DNA from: Biomphalaria glabrata
Taxonomy: Eukaryota; Mollusca; Gastropoda; Planorbidae
DNA: 64,000 nucleotides
NCBI RefSeq assembly: GCF_947242115.1
Contig: NC_074714.1
Coordinates: forward strand, 42,948,149-43,012,148
Reading direction: 5' to 3'
Of this stretch, positions 13,331 to 26,100 are shown piece by piece. The translations under genes and the position numbers were made by a program. The notes beneath the pieces were generated by a model. That model was not told the origin of the DNA and ran no database searches. It saw nothing but the letters and a program-made list of their open reading frames with translations. Position 1 is the stretch's first letter. Every line of letters begins with the position of its first letter.

Positions 13331-13715
13331 CTACCAATTATTAATTCTATTAACTCTCTCCGTATGTCTGGCAGGATTCTTTTACACGTATTCTCTCCCA
13401 CTTGCCTTTCTCGGATCAATTTGAAACTTTGCACAATCCTAAAGCCTGCCTGTTCCCCTGAAAGGAACTTTTTGGCTTTTATCTGGAATTTTTTAGCGAA
13501 TTGTTCTTAGCATCAACTTCTTGTTTTTCCGGTAATAAGAAAATTTAGTATTTAGTTTTTACGCTTTTTCAAAGTCTCAATGTCCATCAAAAATATGGCT
13601 AGCCAAAGTTGCTCGTTTCAGTTTAACACGGTCAGCGAATAGTACTCATAAATATAATGCATGCTGTACTTCCATTGAAATCTACATTTTAAAACATTTG
13701 TACATTGTATTCTAG

Positions 13716-16700
13716 CAATGAAACCTACTTTCTGTGCTCTGCTTTGTTCGGGTGAATGCAACAGTGCCACCTTCAGTGTAAAGTACCAGACTTGTATCAC
13801 GTTTAAAGAGAAGTTTTTTGCTCCAAACATTTTCTGGACAGCAGATCTGGACTGGTTCATGCTGTATAGAGATGAATCAAGTAAGTTTTGACTTGAATCA
13901 TTCATAGATATACAATATTTATAGAAAGCCTTGAACTAGATACTTTTGAACAACTCAGAGAGAAGCTTGTCTGTAGAGAATGAATCCACATTTACAGCTA
14001 CAGGTCTCAATTTTTAAAGAAATATTTCCCTTTTTCGATATCAAACAAAATTATTCAATCGCCACAATTTAATTAACGAATATGATTTTTTTTAAAAAAA
14101 TTGATTCATGTGTTGTTTTAGAGAATCAATAAATATGTAAAGTTTCAACTTGATCCGTGAATGGGAAATGGGAGAAATAACACGTTTGAAATTGTGTATC
14201 AGACACACAGACAGAGCGAGATGATAAAATCTTTGTTCTACTTTCTCGAACAATGTATGAGATTTGTAGGATTTACCCTTTGACAAGATGAAACCCAAAG
14301 ACATGGAGCATTGCTGCCGATGAGAGGAAAACTAAAACAAGATGGTCACCAACTAACATGGCGTTACCCAGACTCCCTAGCTAGACCGAGTGCAATCGTT
14401 ATAGAAGACCTGAACGCTGATCTACAACGTCATAACCATTGGGCAGTTTAGGCCAATAGCTCGTTGCCACGTCACAGGTCTTTACAACGTGGCAACGAGT
14501 TATTGGTCTAAACTTCCCACAGTTTGTGACGTTGCAGGTCATTGGTGAGGCCTTCCATAACCAAATAGTCCCCAATGGACTATCTTTAATGAACATTTAA
14601 TACGTACATTTGAATTTTAAACAGATTGTACATTATTGTGCAAAATAAAACCGCAAAAATTGTGTAATTATTAGGTCTTTAAATCACTGCTGTACATTTT
14701 TATTTTATTGTAACCTAAGACCTTCCTCTGTCTTCAGCTCTGCAGTTTGAAGACTGGAGGATTGTCTTCAAGGCATACAGTGGAATTAATTCGTCATTTT
14801 ACAACTTATGGGAAAAAGATGGTCACCATGACGACGAGCCGCTGTCCAGTGACCTGGCCATGGGATGTTACAGATGGGACAAGAAAGAAACGTGCACAAG
14901 TCATTTTAGGAGCTCAGTTCTGGACAACTGGACAAACATTGAAAAGGTACTTGGAGAATTCTGGACACCAGTTTTAACAAGGGGCCTATAGAGTTAATTT
15001 TGTACAAAATGATGTAAACAAATTAATAAAATGAAATAGTCTTTGAATCTTAATGGCCACTTAGACACGACTTTGACCTACATATGTTTCCATACTTAAC
15101 GCTGATAAGTCGTAGACTGCAAACCAGCTACAGACATCGAGATTGAATCTATTGAAACATTAAATTAGGCATAGCTATTGGAGAGACAAAATAAGAAAAC
15201 TTAAATAAATAAATATATTTAAAAAAAACAATTTTTTTATCTATATTAAGAAAAATGTTTGTAGATATATAGACAGTTACTTTTTTATTAATTAGTAAAG
15301 TAGTAAGTACAACATTATTTATTTTTCAAAAACGCACACACATGAATGCCTTATATGTTGTTAAAGTATGTCAATCTCTTTATTAGCTGATTTTCTGCTA
15401 CTTTATAGGTAAAATTTGCTTTGTATACCAACGCTTCAGAAGTCGCTTATATAATCTTCAATGGAACTTCAACCAACAGACAATCTTGGTATGACCGGAT
15501 GCTAATTATAGAATCAAGCTGGAGTCTGTTGAAGACTGACACCCAAGCAGTGAACTTTAATTTTCAAGGGTGAGTAGGTGCATATAGTGAGCAGTCAGAA
15601 CCGTAATATCGATTGTATAGTGAAAAGACAGGCAAATTTGGCTAAGGCTAGATCCTAGAATAGAAAGCCGACTAGGCGTTTGGGTATAGTATTTTTCGTT
15701 CGCTAACATAACGGCTTATTCCCTCCTCAGCGCCAGAAAGGGGAATGTCTGTCTTGATTTCACCAACGGCTATTGGCGTTATCCAAAATGTACCACAGAT
15801 TAGCGTTTAGCTTGAGACTGTACTCGATCTGCGACTGATATAGGGCGTCGTAGCAGGTTTGCATTAGCGATCCATTTCGTCGTGGTCATTCGCTTTAAGA
15901 CGTTCAAGTTGCCAAGGCTGGCTGGCAACATTCCTGCACATGATCGGTCCAGGATAACTCCCAGATACCTGGCTCGCGGGTCTACTTGGAGCGTGTCCCA
16001 TCAAGTATTTCAGATTTCAAGGCTGACATAACGAAGTCAATAAATCTAGACTTGACTCAGTGGCTAATACCACAGTCAAACCACAGCAGTCGTTGAAGCT
16101 TCTTATTTATCATAATTGCTAGAGCTATGGAACATCTCACCCTTGCAAGTAGTTAATATTGTCTACGGTCAAAGACATTTAGTGATAACTGGAGCCGAAT
16201 ACGTTCAGCAATGCCCTTATCTGACCTCACTGTTCACAGGAAAATAATTGACATGTCTGCTGATATTATCAATCATTTAATTCACTTCAATATTCAACAT
16301 CCAGCTTGATGAAACCACAGACTTTGCAAATTGGTCTCAATTACTGGTTCACGTGGGATTCATACATAATGGCTATATTTTTTTTATTATTAAAGACGCG
16401 TTTCTGTTTTGTGAATTTCTTGAGACGACCTCTACATCACGTGATGCATGCGTTGATGTCGGTCTGTACTTCAGATAGGCCTATATGAATTTAATTACGA
16501 TTTCATAACATTAACAAAATCACATTTACCTAGACCTATGAAAAAAAAAATATGGGGTCGCGGTCGCTGCCATTTGGGGAATAGTATTAAGGGATCGCGG
16601 GGCTAAAAAGGTTGAAAACCTCTCTTTTGTTGAATATCGCAAAAAAAAAAAAAAAAGGGAACGAAAAATGATACATACTTATTTAAAACTAAATATTTTT

Positions 16701-18626
16701 GGTTAGCTCCCTTACTCCATCCATTTTTTTTAGACATCATATGTATACATTATTATATACTTTAAAAATCTTATTTCTTCATATTGTTACTAGCCCCGAT
16801 AATTGCACTTGGTTATCTGATATACTTTTGTTTCAATACAGATTGACAGTAGATAACAATTTCCGTCGCATGATTATATTTGGACCCTACGGTGGCTGTA
16901 ACTACGACAGAATGTACGTGTGCACCTTCGACACCAACTATGAAGCATGCAGCACTGACTGGATGCCCATCCCCTCCTACCCTCTGTTTATTTACTCACT
17001 TCAGAACCAGATGGTGAAAGTGAGCACCAAACCACCAGGTGAGTTGTTTCTATGTGGAACATATTATATTCATTTGAATATTTTTCTTTATTACATTGCT
17101 TCTAGGGGTCACTTCAAACTAGTCGCTTTCTGATTAGACTTTTATTGTTGTTTTTATAAAAGCCATGTTCTACTATCAATAGAATTGATTTTCTATGCTA
17201 CCCAAATGAATCAAAGTAATTTTTTTTTCTTCTTCTGCATTCTCTATGTCAACGTGGCGGGTTTAGTCCCATGTGTGAGATCCACTGCGCTGCGGTTTCC
17301 AGATCAGGCAGTTCTTCATACATTTGTTTTTCTTTCTAAGGAATATTCTGGGGCCAATATTTCGTTGGGACTTTTCAGCAAACACATTTAAAGGGCATGG
17401 TCAGCATTCTCTGAAGACATTCTACAAGGGCAATGTTTTGCTAGATTTAATTTTCAGTGTCAGTACCATGTGTTGTCTCATTTTGTTGTGTCCTGATTAA
17501 AATGTTCCATTTCAGACCTTGTAGTCTTTAGGGCAGATGATGTAAAGGTCTTATGTTTCTGTGGCCCTCGGTTAACGAGTGTGTCATGTGGACAAAACAA
17601 CGATCCACCGCCTTTACTTTTCCCCAACTAATGTTAAGTACTCCATGAGAGATGGGTGGACTCAAAGGCACCCAAACATCCCTAAAATTAAAAATCCCTT
17701 TACCAGGATTCGAACCCTGGACCCCTGATTCAAAAGCTAAGCGCTGTACCGGTTAGCCACCAAGCCTCCTGTGTCCTGATTGGAGATAACACAAATATTT
17801 GTTGATCGTTTGAAAATAGTTTGTAATATGCGTCATTGTTCATGAGCCTTTGGGTAAGAGCTGGTCCAATCTTTTTAGTTACACATCTTTTAATCCGTGT
17901 CTTCGTCTTTACCGAACATAGATATAGTGTGGACTGTTAGCTTCTTTTCTTATACTTGGCCAGTATGTCAAGAATGTTAAAATTTTTTTAGTTGTTTTTA
18001 ACTTTAGTCATGTCAGTGATGTTACATTAATGAACTGCAGTGTGTACAAAGGCTAGCTTGTTCTCAAACAAATTGTCTCTGGCTGATCAGATGACATTCG
18101 GACAAGACTGCTTAACCTCTTTATTACAATTCCTCTATTCAGCTTGCTAATTCTTCAGTGTAAAAACAAGGTCTGAAGTAAACAAACAAACAAATAAAAT
18201 ATGGAAGAAATACTTAACAAAAAGACATTTCCACCTTTATTAAGCTGATTAGAGCAAATTAATAACTAATGGATGACATTTTTTAATAAAATGAACGTCA
18301 AACCTGAATAGAGGAAATGTAACAAAAACCTGTTTTTTCTTCTAAATCTAGATCTAAAGCCCTATCACTGAAATATTATAAAGTTTAGTAGATCTATACA
18401 TTCTCTTAACCAGGATTCTTACTTATTTGGGAAGGGGGCGTAAGAAATATTCCTTTTTTGTTTCTATCAAGCATTTATTAGTTATTAAGAGCAAACTAAT
18501 GGCTTTGTAAGATGTATACTGGAGAGATTGTCTTATTTTTTTTAAGCATTTTTTTCTTGTTTTATGTTCCCAGAATACGCAGTAGCTGAGATTATGTCGG
18601 TCTTCGTTCAGCAGAAGCAGCCGTAG
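13716..18626 (+). CDS. Uncharacterised Cys-rich secreted-type protein, five exons (5' exon missing)
   Basis: Five exons join in phase with GT/AG borders: 13716-13880, 14738-14946, 15409-15569, 16842-17038 and 18574-18626 (ending VFVQQKQP, TAG). The first exon resembles a PAN/apple-type segment (CALLCSGECNSATFSVKYQTC). The rest has well-spaced Cys and Trp and reads like an uncharacterised secreted family I associate with snail and other lophotrochozoan genomes (motifs FKAYSGINSSFYNLW, SSVLDNW, VAYIIFNGTS, GPYGGCNYD). The first exon opens after an acceptor (TTCTAG), so an upstream signal-peptide exon is expected; it was not found, although an ATG lies at 13718-13720. A candidate poly(A) signal is at 18842-18847. 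The introns hold a foldback hairpin, a LINE remnant and other repeats. The gene structure is strongly supported; the function is unknown. Confidence 0.8.
14035..14300 (-). repeat. Copy of the CGGATCAAGTT dispersed repeat (minus)
   Basis: Words such as GATATCAAACAAAATTATTC, TTTCAACTTGATCCG and AGAAATAACACG are the reverse complements of those in plus-strand copies at 19.2-19.6, 20.1-20.5 and 45.3-45.7 kb. It lies in intron 1 of the 13.7-18.6 kb gene. Non-coding. Confidence 0.55.
14400..14560. repeat. Foldback (inverted-repeat) element
   Basis: Arms at 14446-14472 and 14487-14513 are near-perfect reverse complements (27 bp, about three mismatches, 14-bp loop). Outer segments (CAACGTCATAACCATTGG against AGTTTGTGACGTTGCAGG) extend the pairing loosely. 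This is typical of a small MITE or foldback element sitting in an intron. Confidence 0.65.
15690..16150 (-). mobile_element. LINE reverse-transcriptase remnant
   Basis: The minus-strand translation contains TLQVDPRARYLGVILDR, the RYLGV.LDR motif typical of the RT C-terminal region in snail LINEs. The text that follows, around TTTKWIANANLLRR, resembles the next conserved block after a gap. Several stops and frame changes show it is decayed. It lies in intron 3 of the 13.7-18.6 kb gene, opposite to the gene. Confidence 0.6.
16545..16630 (-). repeat. Decayed hAT end (SPIN/Charlie-like)
   Basis: GGGGTCGCGGTCGC, then GGGATCGCGGGGC and AAAAAGGTTGAAAACCTCT, resembles the end of hAT elements that finish in GGTTGAGAACC.CTG, as in the clean copy at 39004-39197. 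Only one end is recognisable. Confidence 0.4.
17499..17769 (-). mobile_element. tRNA-derived SINE with 12-bp target-site duplication
   Basis: On the minus strand it starts GGAGGCTTGGTGGCTAACC. The A-box region is GTGGCTAACCGGTACAGCG and the B box is GGTTCGAATCC (plus 17706-17716). A tail follows with GGGTGCCTTTGAGTCCACCC, ACATTAGTTGGGG and CAAGGTCTGAAATGG. It is flanked by a perfect 12-bp duplication, TGTGTCCTGATT, at 17487-17498 and 17770-17781. The tail domain recurs at 48427-48585. It sits in intron 4 of the 13.7-18.6 kb gene. Confidence 0.85.
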
Positions 18627-20780
18627 GAGTCAAAATTCAGCGTTTGCAAACAGGATGCGAAACTAATTTAATGAGACAAAATTTTATTGGTAACGTCTGC
18701 AAGAACTACTTCCTGTTGTGTTACGAAACTAAAGCTCTGAGGGTTATTGGTGAACTGCAACAATGCGATGAAACTTTATGAGGAATAGGCTCAGGATTAG
18801 GTTCAGGTTTAGATCTAGCTTGATGTTTGTGAATGGTTGTAAATAAATATATATTGAGCTTTAAATCTATACGTTGTATATATTACTTTAACAATACAAT
18901 AGATTTGAAATTGTGAAACAACATTGAATGTCAAGCGATAGAGACTTTAATCTCAAGTATTGATTGTTTGGAAACCCTCCTCTTATCAGTTAAAGTCCTT
19001 TTAATTTATTTATTTATTACTGTGAGTTTTAAACGGAACTTTCATGAGTTAAACTCTCAATAGTCCTAAATGGCTTTTTAACGACCAGTCTAGCCAGTCG
19101 ATTATACTAACAGGCGCAGTGGTGACAGCAGAGACATGGCGCCTGTAAAGCATGCAGCCTTCTACAGCTGAATGAGTCCATTTATATATGAGCAAGGTCA
19201 TCATTGTTACAAAGCTTTATTGTGAATTGTTTTATCTCCAACTTCCCAATCTTGGACCAAGTAGAAGTTTTTTTATAATTATTCATTGGCGAAGACAATA
19301 CATGAATCAATAAAACAAAGTTTAACAATTAGTAAATTAATTACTGGTACTTACTAATTTTGTTTGATACCAATAAGGAAAAATAATCCTTCTGTATTCA
19401 CAGATAAGGCTAAATATGTAGGGTTTTGACGTCTTAGATAATTGTACACGTTATTTCTCCCACACCAAGTCTCGGATCAAGTTCAAACTTCAAACTATTA
19501 TTTATAGTACCTATCAAAACGTCAATCAATTAAAAAATTGACCAATAATCTCGTTAATTATTGATAATTATTTTGTTTGGTATCGAAATAAGGATATAAC
19601 TTCTACATTACCGAGATATATATATAGTTGTAAATGTGGAGTTGTTCCTCTTTAATACGTTTTTGTAATAAGTATTTTTATGTTTTGTTGTAATTCTTTT
19701 GTTGATAAAATTTCAAGAGTTGACCTAGAGTTACAAAAAAAAAAAACATGACAAGACATTTTCAACTATTTGTTCTTGTTCTTCCATCAACTGAAAACAA
19801 GTTGCTTTCAAATGAGAATGCGTATGTGTTTCAAGTAGTGAAGTTTTATTTTCTTATAGAATAGATCCTCTTAAAAATATGAAGCTTTCTTCTGGATTTC
19901 CGAATTCGATCTAAAAGCTCGCAGGGTGCAGGGCCGAACTTAAAACTCAAGCAGATTGCTGTCGCCAAGGACCTTACCCGTAAACTGTTTTAAAGTTACG
20001 CAGTTTGTTTTTTTTGTTGTTGTTGTTTTTTTTTTTCAAACTTTACATTTTGTAAATATAACAGAAAAGAAATAAAAGAAATGATATACGTTTTTAAAAA
20101 TATGACATACATTTCACAAAGCTTTTATAAACTCTCGGATCAAGTTGAAATTATTCATTGTGAAAACCACTACATGAATCAATTAAAAAATTGAACTACT
20201 TTTTAAATCTATTATTGTTTTTCATTCTATCTATATTTGATATCGAAAAATGGAAATAAATGCTTCTCAAAGGTTATTTATAAACGGTTCAATTATCCTT
20301 AAAACATCTAGTCACGTATGTTCTGCCACTTCCCAATCTAGGATCAAGTTAAAAGTCTGCATAATTATTCATAGTCGATGATAATAGACGAATCAATTCA
20401 AAAATGAACCAGGTAGTTAATAAATTAGTAGTAATTAATTAATTGTGTTTTATATAGCAGAAAGGGAGCTAAATACTGCCCTCTTAAGATAAAAAATAAT
20501 TGACGGTTCTTCCCCTAAGATAATTGTTGTTTTTTTTTTTGCTTGTTTTATTAGATTTATTAATATTATTAACTGTTTTTATACTGGCGCTTGAAAGAAG
20601 GAAAGAAAACCTTTCCCCAAGGTGTCCACTTACTAAAATCCGGCACTGTCAGTGTGTAAGAGTACTACACTAAATGCTTAGGATATATTGATTAAAGCAA
20701 TACTCTCGCACCTCATAACTGAACATAAAGCAGACATTGTGGACGCAACAGTTCTAGGGAAAGGAAAACATGCAGATCTT
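18627..20780. other. Repeat-rich intergenic stretch; no gene seen
   Basis: AT-rich. It contains two or three plus-strand copies of a dispersed repeat of about 200 bp (roughly 19237-19640, 20130-20300 and 20320-20510). The shared words are TTATTTCTCCCACACCAAGT, CTCGGATCAAGTT, ACATGAATCAAT and TTTGTTTG.TATCG. No exon-like reading frame was recognised. Confidence 0.6.
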
Positions 20781-20782
20781 AT

Positions 20783-20947
20783 ATGAGCCAGAGATAGATA
20801 GCAATATGGTGCACTGCACTGTGAGCCAGAGATAGATAGCAATATGGCGCACTGCACTGTGAGCCAGAGATAGATAGCAAGATGGCGCACTGCACTGTGA
20901 GCCAGAGATAGATATCAATATGGTGCTACCGATTAGACTACTGCACT
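20783..20947. repeat. Minisatellite, 38-bp unit, about four copies
   Basis: The unit TGAGCCAGAGATAGATAGCA + ATATGGCGCACTGCACTG repeats head to tail with a few substitutions; the last copy is interrupted near GGTGCTACCG. The open frame on the minus strand through it is a by-product of the repeat. Confidence 0.85.
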
Positions 20948-21413
20948 GTGAAGATAAAAAATCGTGTTATTAGTGGTAGTCGTGACGTCTTTGAGAGCTA
21001 AAGTTGCTGTGCTACTGAAGACAATCCCAGGAAAACGTTTCGTTCCAAGGCTTTCCTGTTTCGTTTCTTCGCCTTGTCCACAGCAAACATTCTTGACTCC
21101 CTCCAAAGAATTACAATTATAGTTCAAGTTGACAATGATACGATGTGTCAGACATATTGACTGACATTAGCACGTATTATGTGGTTTTTGTGGCTAGAGG
21201 GACCAGGACAAACCTGCATAACCTAGGTAGTAGTGTAAGTAGCGGGTGCGAGGGTCTCATGTGATGTGTTGTGGCAAGATTAGGAATTAGTTGTTTGTTT
21301 CGTAAATAAGAGAAGTTTTGACTTAAAAAGAGAATGACGTGACTTGTAAAAAACAAAACTAGGTTTATTAAGAAGAACTAGTCGACGAACGGCGTAGCAT
21401 ACGCCGTTATTTG

Positions 21414-22095
21414 CAGGGCCGGCCTTAGGCCACTGCAACCTATGCGACCGCAGTAAGCTCCGCACTTTCATAGGACCCGCGCTAATTCTAGGTGTAAATT
21501 ATTAAATTAAACTATTTTATAACTTATAACTGATTTCCAGCGGCCTCCTGATTTACCAGGAGCTCCTGGAAATTTCATTAAATTGCAAAATATTCGAAAA
21601 AGTCCTGGAAATCTCCGGAAATTATTAAAAATCTTATGAAAACTCATACAAATCTCATGAAATATGTAGGCAGAAATTGTCATTTTGGGGTGTCATTCAA
21701 TATGGAAAACCCCAATCCTACGCGCGATAAGTAAAAACGGCATTATGTATTACCCGTAATTGTGTAATCTGGTGAAAGAAGCTTCTCGCGCCTAAAACTA
21801 ATGAAGAATTGCTTGAGGTCAACAATTCTCGAAGATAGATTGAAACATTTGGTAATTCTTGCTATTGAGCGTGATCTATGTAGGAAACATAATTTTTATG
21901 ATATACTGTATGACTTTGCTACACGCAAGGCTCGTAAAGTAATACTGTACGTAGTAAAGAATGAATAAAATGCAAAGACGAGTATATTTTCTAATACAAA
22001 CTCTTAATTTTCACTTATTATCCGTATCACTACCCAAACTTGGCCACGCGAAATCCGTTTCGCATAGGGCCCCACAATGGTTAAGTCCGGCCCTG
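21414..22095 (+). mobile_element. hAT transposon remnant with CAGGGCCGGCC ends and coding tail
   Basis: The ends are CAGGGCCGGCCTTAGG at 21414 and, inverted, AAGTCCGGCCCTG ending at 22095. Inside, at about 21768-21960, a plus-strand frame encodes SGERSFSRLKLMKNCLRST followed by DRLKHLVILAIERDL. This is the C-terminal dimerisation region of hAT transposases of the ZMYM-like type. Most of the transposase is absent, so this is a non-autonomous deletion derivative. A shorter, oppositely oriented relative is at 47387-47834. Confidence 0.8.
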
Positions 22096-22350
22096 CTATT
22101 TAGTAACGGTTTAAATACTGAGTAGATTACCTGTTCTCCCCCCCCCCTCCCCCAACCTCTTTGTTTTTCGCGCTAAAGCTACGTGGGGTAACTCTAGTTC
22201 GAAATAAAAGAAATAAAAGAGTGATATTTCCATGATTTGTTGGTCACAATGGTTAAGTCCGGCCCCTCTATTTAGTGGCGGGTGAATACTACTTGTTCTC
22301 CCCCCCCCCTCTTTTTTTTTTGTGGGTAACTGTAGTCCGACTTTTAGAAA
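22064..22350. repeat. Local duplication of the hAT 3' end and its flank
   Basis: The end of the hAT remnant and about 100 bp of flank (ACAATGGTTAAGTCCGGCCC, CTATTTAGT, TTGTTCTCCCCCCCCC) recur about 175 bp downstream, near 22245-22350, as a diverged tandem copy. Confidence 0.6.
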
Positions 22351-22399
22351 TTAAAGAGTAATTTTTTCTTTTACGTCTTGGTGTCCACACTGTTGAGAA

Positions 22400-22560
22400 T
22401 AATATAGATAGATAGATAGCGAAATGTAAACAGAATATTTTGGAAGGCTTTTGAGACCGTTTTTATGACGTAGAGATATAGCTTGACGACATTCGAACAA
22501 ACCCTACCCCCCCCCCCCGAAATAAAATCCTGGCTACGCCCATGATTGGCATTGATTTCC
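22400..22560 (-). repeat. MITE/SINE-like end (GGGCGTAGCCAGGATTT)
   Basis: On the minus strand, CATGGGCGTAGCCAGGATTT followed by a G run is a common terminal motif of dispersed non-coding repeats in invertebrates. A GATA microsatellite is at 22408-22420. No second end was defined. Confidence 0.35.
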
Positions 22561-23048
22561 AATTCCACACTTTGTCAAGTAGATATTAATGATCCACAAT
22601 ACCTGTTCTAAACCAACTAACAGCTCTCATAAAAAAATGGGCCCCTTGTACTTGCCTTTAGTACATCAATAGAGATAGCTAAACAGAAAACAAACTTACT
22701 TCTGTGTGCTTCTAAATTTTTGGTACAAATAATTTCTATGGAAGAAACAAAGGACGCTTGAGTTCACTCTCAATGCCGCTAATCCAGGTAGCGTTAGTTG
22801 TTTCCGGAACAATGTTTTCCCACCTGCGGGTCCTATTGCTAACCACTTGGAGAGCAAAAAAAAAGTCTCAATATATTTAATGTTATACTCGTCGTCCATT
22901 TATTGCTATCCTAAACACTAACAGGACATTCTGTTGATATACATCCCACTATAAAATTGTTTGACATCTTGTACTGAGTGAGGCAATACGTCTTGTTGAT
23001 TTATCATGGGACTATATTGTGATATTTTCTACGTCCGTCGACATTGCC

Positions 23049-23055
23049 TATATAA
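23049..23055 (+). promoter_or_regulatory. TATA box of the ependymin-related gene
   Basis: TATATAA lies 93 bp upstream of the ATG at 23148, in the sequence GCCTATATAAGAACG. This predicts a transcription start near 23080 and a 5' UTR of about 65 nt. Confidence 0.6.
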
Positions 23056-23147
23056 GAACGACACAATTTAAGTTATGAGCAATTGATCTTAGAGCACTAT
23101 CAATGTAGTAAAACTCTTCATTGATTTCAATCTAAGAGAACATAACT

Positions 23148-26100
23148 ATGCGTCAGTTGTTCCTTTATGTAGCTCTGTTATGCCTGGTGGCGGTGATGGC
23201 TCAGAATCCAGTGACTGTCTGTCAATCAACCACATATCAGGTGAATGTCACCACCTCAAAGTTGGTGCCATAGAGTAGAAACCCTAATTCTGTATTGTGT
23301 ATGTTAATTCCATATTGTGAATCTTATTCACAACCCATGTTGCACTAAGGTGAACACTTTTGACCTTAGGTGAACCAGAGAGTTAAAGGCAGTCAGTCCA
23401 CATAGAGATCTTGTAGCAAGCACTTGTATTGAGTCACTTAAGATATAAGCAGTAGAGTTAGATGTTTAAAGTAGTTGGTTATAGAATAAGTACTAAGTTG
23501 TGATATTTGTATATTACTGTTGGATTAATACTGACCATTCCTGGGTCGAATTGTATGGTGTATTCACTATGTGGTGTTATATTAAACTTATTGTGTCTGC
23601 TACACCCAGCGTCATTTCATTATTTAGTGATTTGTAACAAGAACCCAATGTCACCACCACGCCTACATTGATAACCACAGCCACATTCATAACATATAAA
23701 ATCACACAGTGACATTTATAAAACAACACAGTGACATTTTTGGTGTCAGAAGTGTCAGCAAACAGCATTTATAGTGTCAGAAGTGGTGTCAGAAAACGAC
23801 ATTTAATGGTGTCAGAAGTGTCAGAAAATGACATCTTTGGTGTCAGAATAGTGTCAGAAGTGTCAGCAAACGATATTTTATGATATCAGAAGTGTCAGAT
23901 CTACTAACTTAAAGGATTTATGAGCACCAGAGGAACAAGTCAAGAATTTTTTCTATTGCTGTCAGAAGTATTTTAATACTACAGTTACTTACAGTAACAT
24001 TTATACGGATATTTTTGAAGTTGGCAAGTGAACTATTTAGTTAACACATGAAAAAGTAACTCTAAAAAATATTTGTTTACACAAATCATGACGCCACTCA
24101 ACGAGCAAGAAAGCTAAAACCTGATTATTATAGACTCTACTATTTTTCTCATTTGGTCGTTCAGCGACACATTCAACATTACCTAGATGACCTAGATCTA
24201 CATTTATTGAAACCAGCACACAATTTTTCAAGTGAGATTCACGTGATCCAAGAGTGACATTATTATTATCTTCAGCTAGTCTAACACTACTAACAGAAAA
24301 CAGAGCTGAAATTGAAAGTTAACTGTGCCTACTATTTTAACTTGTACTTCAAGATTGAACTCTACATGAATTGCAACTAATCCAGAATTTATTAAATTTT
24401 TTGACTACACACTTGGTATCTAGAGCTACTACTACATGTCACATCGACCTGCCATGACACAGTTACCGTTAGCGAGCTATTTTTTTCATCTGTGATGAAC
24501 TGAACAATTTGAACTGTTCCTGTCTGAGCTGTATTTTCAACTTTTACAGTTGACTACTGTCCTAAGTGTCATTTATCTAGAAGCCTGATTTATGTGGTTG
24601 TACTTTTTTTCTGTACACCAGTTGAGATAGCTTTAGGAGCACAGCATTGTTCAAAGTTACTTTTTAACATCCTAAGCGAAAGAGATCAAACATGATATGC
24701 TGAGACAACCTGGATACTACAGCCTGTGTGGGTGAAACTAGACAACCGTGATACTACAACCGGTGTGGGTGAAAATCTAGTACTACAAGTCATTCAAGTC
24801 ATCGCTTGAAGACAGCTGATATATGGTCAGTCGAAGTAGCTGACATATTCAAGAATCATCTACATCGAGTGCTCGTCATAATTCTAATGACACACTCCTA
24901 TTGTCGCTGTCTAACAGCACATTTAATAAGAGAGCGCTCCCACTCTTAGACCTCTCTTGTCGTCACTACCTAAGGTCATTTTTAGTTATTTATATTTGTT
25001 TCAGCAACTGTACGAAACAGTGGATTACCTATCAAGCAAATGAAGTATTTATTGGATTACTATTGTTCAAGGACTTGAGTACTATATCATTTAACAAGTG
25101 GATTACTTATGAACTGTACCATTGTGCTGTGGATTTAGCAAGTGAATTACTTATGAACTGTACCGTTGTGCTGTGGATTTAGCAAGTGAATTACTTATGA
25201 ACTGTACCGTTGTGCTGCGGATTTAGCAAGTGGATTACTTATGAACTGTACCGTGGACATATTTTATGTGGAGCATCACCGGAACTCTATGTAAAAGTCA
25301 AGCATCAAGTGAATATTTAAGGGAAGTAACTTTAATTACCCTTTAGTATTATCAGTATTGATTAGTTCTTTTTGAACTACACCACAATTTTTTTCATTGT
25401 TTACATTTGTATTTATATATACATTTGACTTTAGGGACTAAATTTAATTATCTATTGAGTCTGAGCATTTATATTTTTTTTCAAGTCAGCATCCAGGTAT
25501 TGGTAGGGACTCTTTAGATAAAGTAAATACTTGATCGTATAGCTGTATTAGTTAAGTTTGTATTTCGTCAAGTATCTATCATATTGTTAAACTCTTGTAT
25601 TGATATTGTCTTGTTTACATTTGTTGAATTTTCTTTTGCGTCATAGTTATTTCTCATTGTAATTCTTTTGTCTACTATTTCTACTATCTTGTAATGTCTC
25701 TTTAAAGCAGACTGTTTAATATCTATAGTGTATTTATGTTTGTCTAATTAATTACTTATTAATATAGATATTTATTTTACTTCTTATTTCAACCTATTTT
25801 TTATCAACACTACACTACACACTTGATACACTATGGGATATATTTTGATTTGAGATTGTGACAAGATTGATTGTATATAATATATACTTTGAGCACATTG
25901 AACTATTTTGATACCATTGATACATTGATCACTATTTATCAGACTAATAAGGCTCACATAATTGTGAATTACTTGTTGCAATAAATTTTTACATTGCAAG
26001 TGGAGATACTAAAAATACATAATCACATAATTGATCAGTAAAGTATTACATTACGAACTAGACAAAGTACCAAGAATAACTTAAGATACCTCATAACCTC

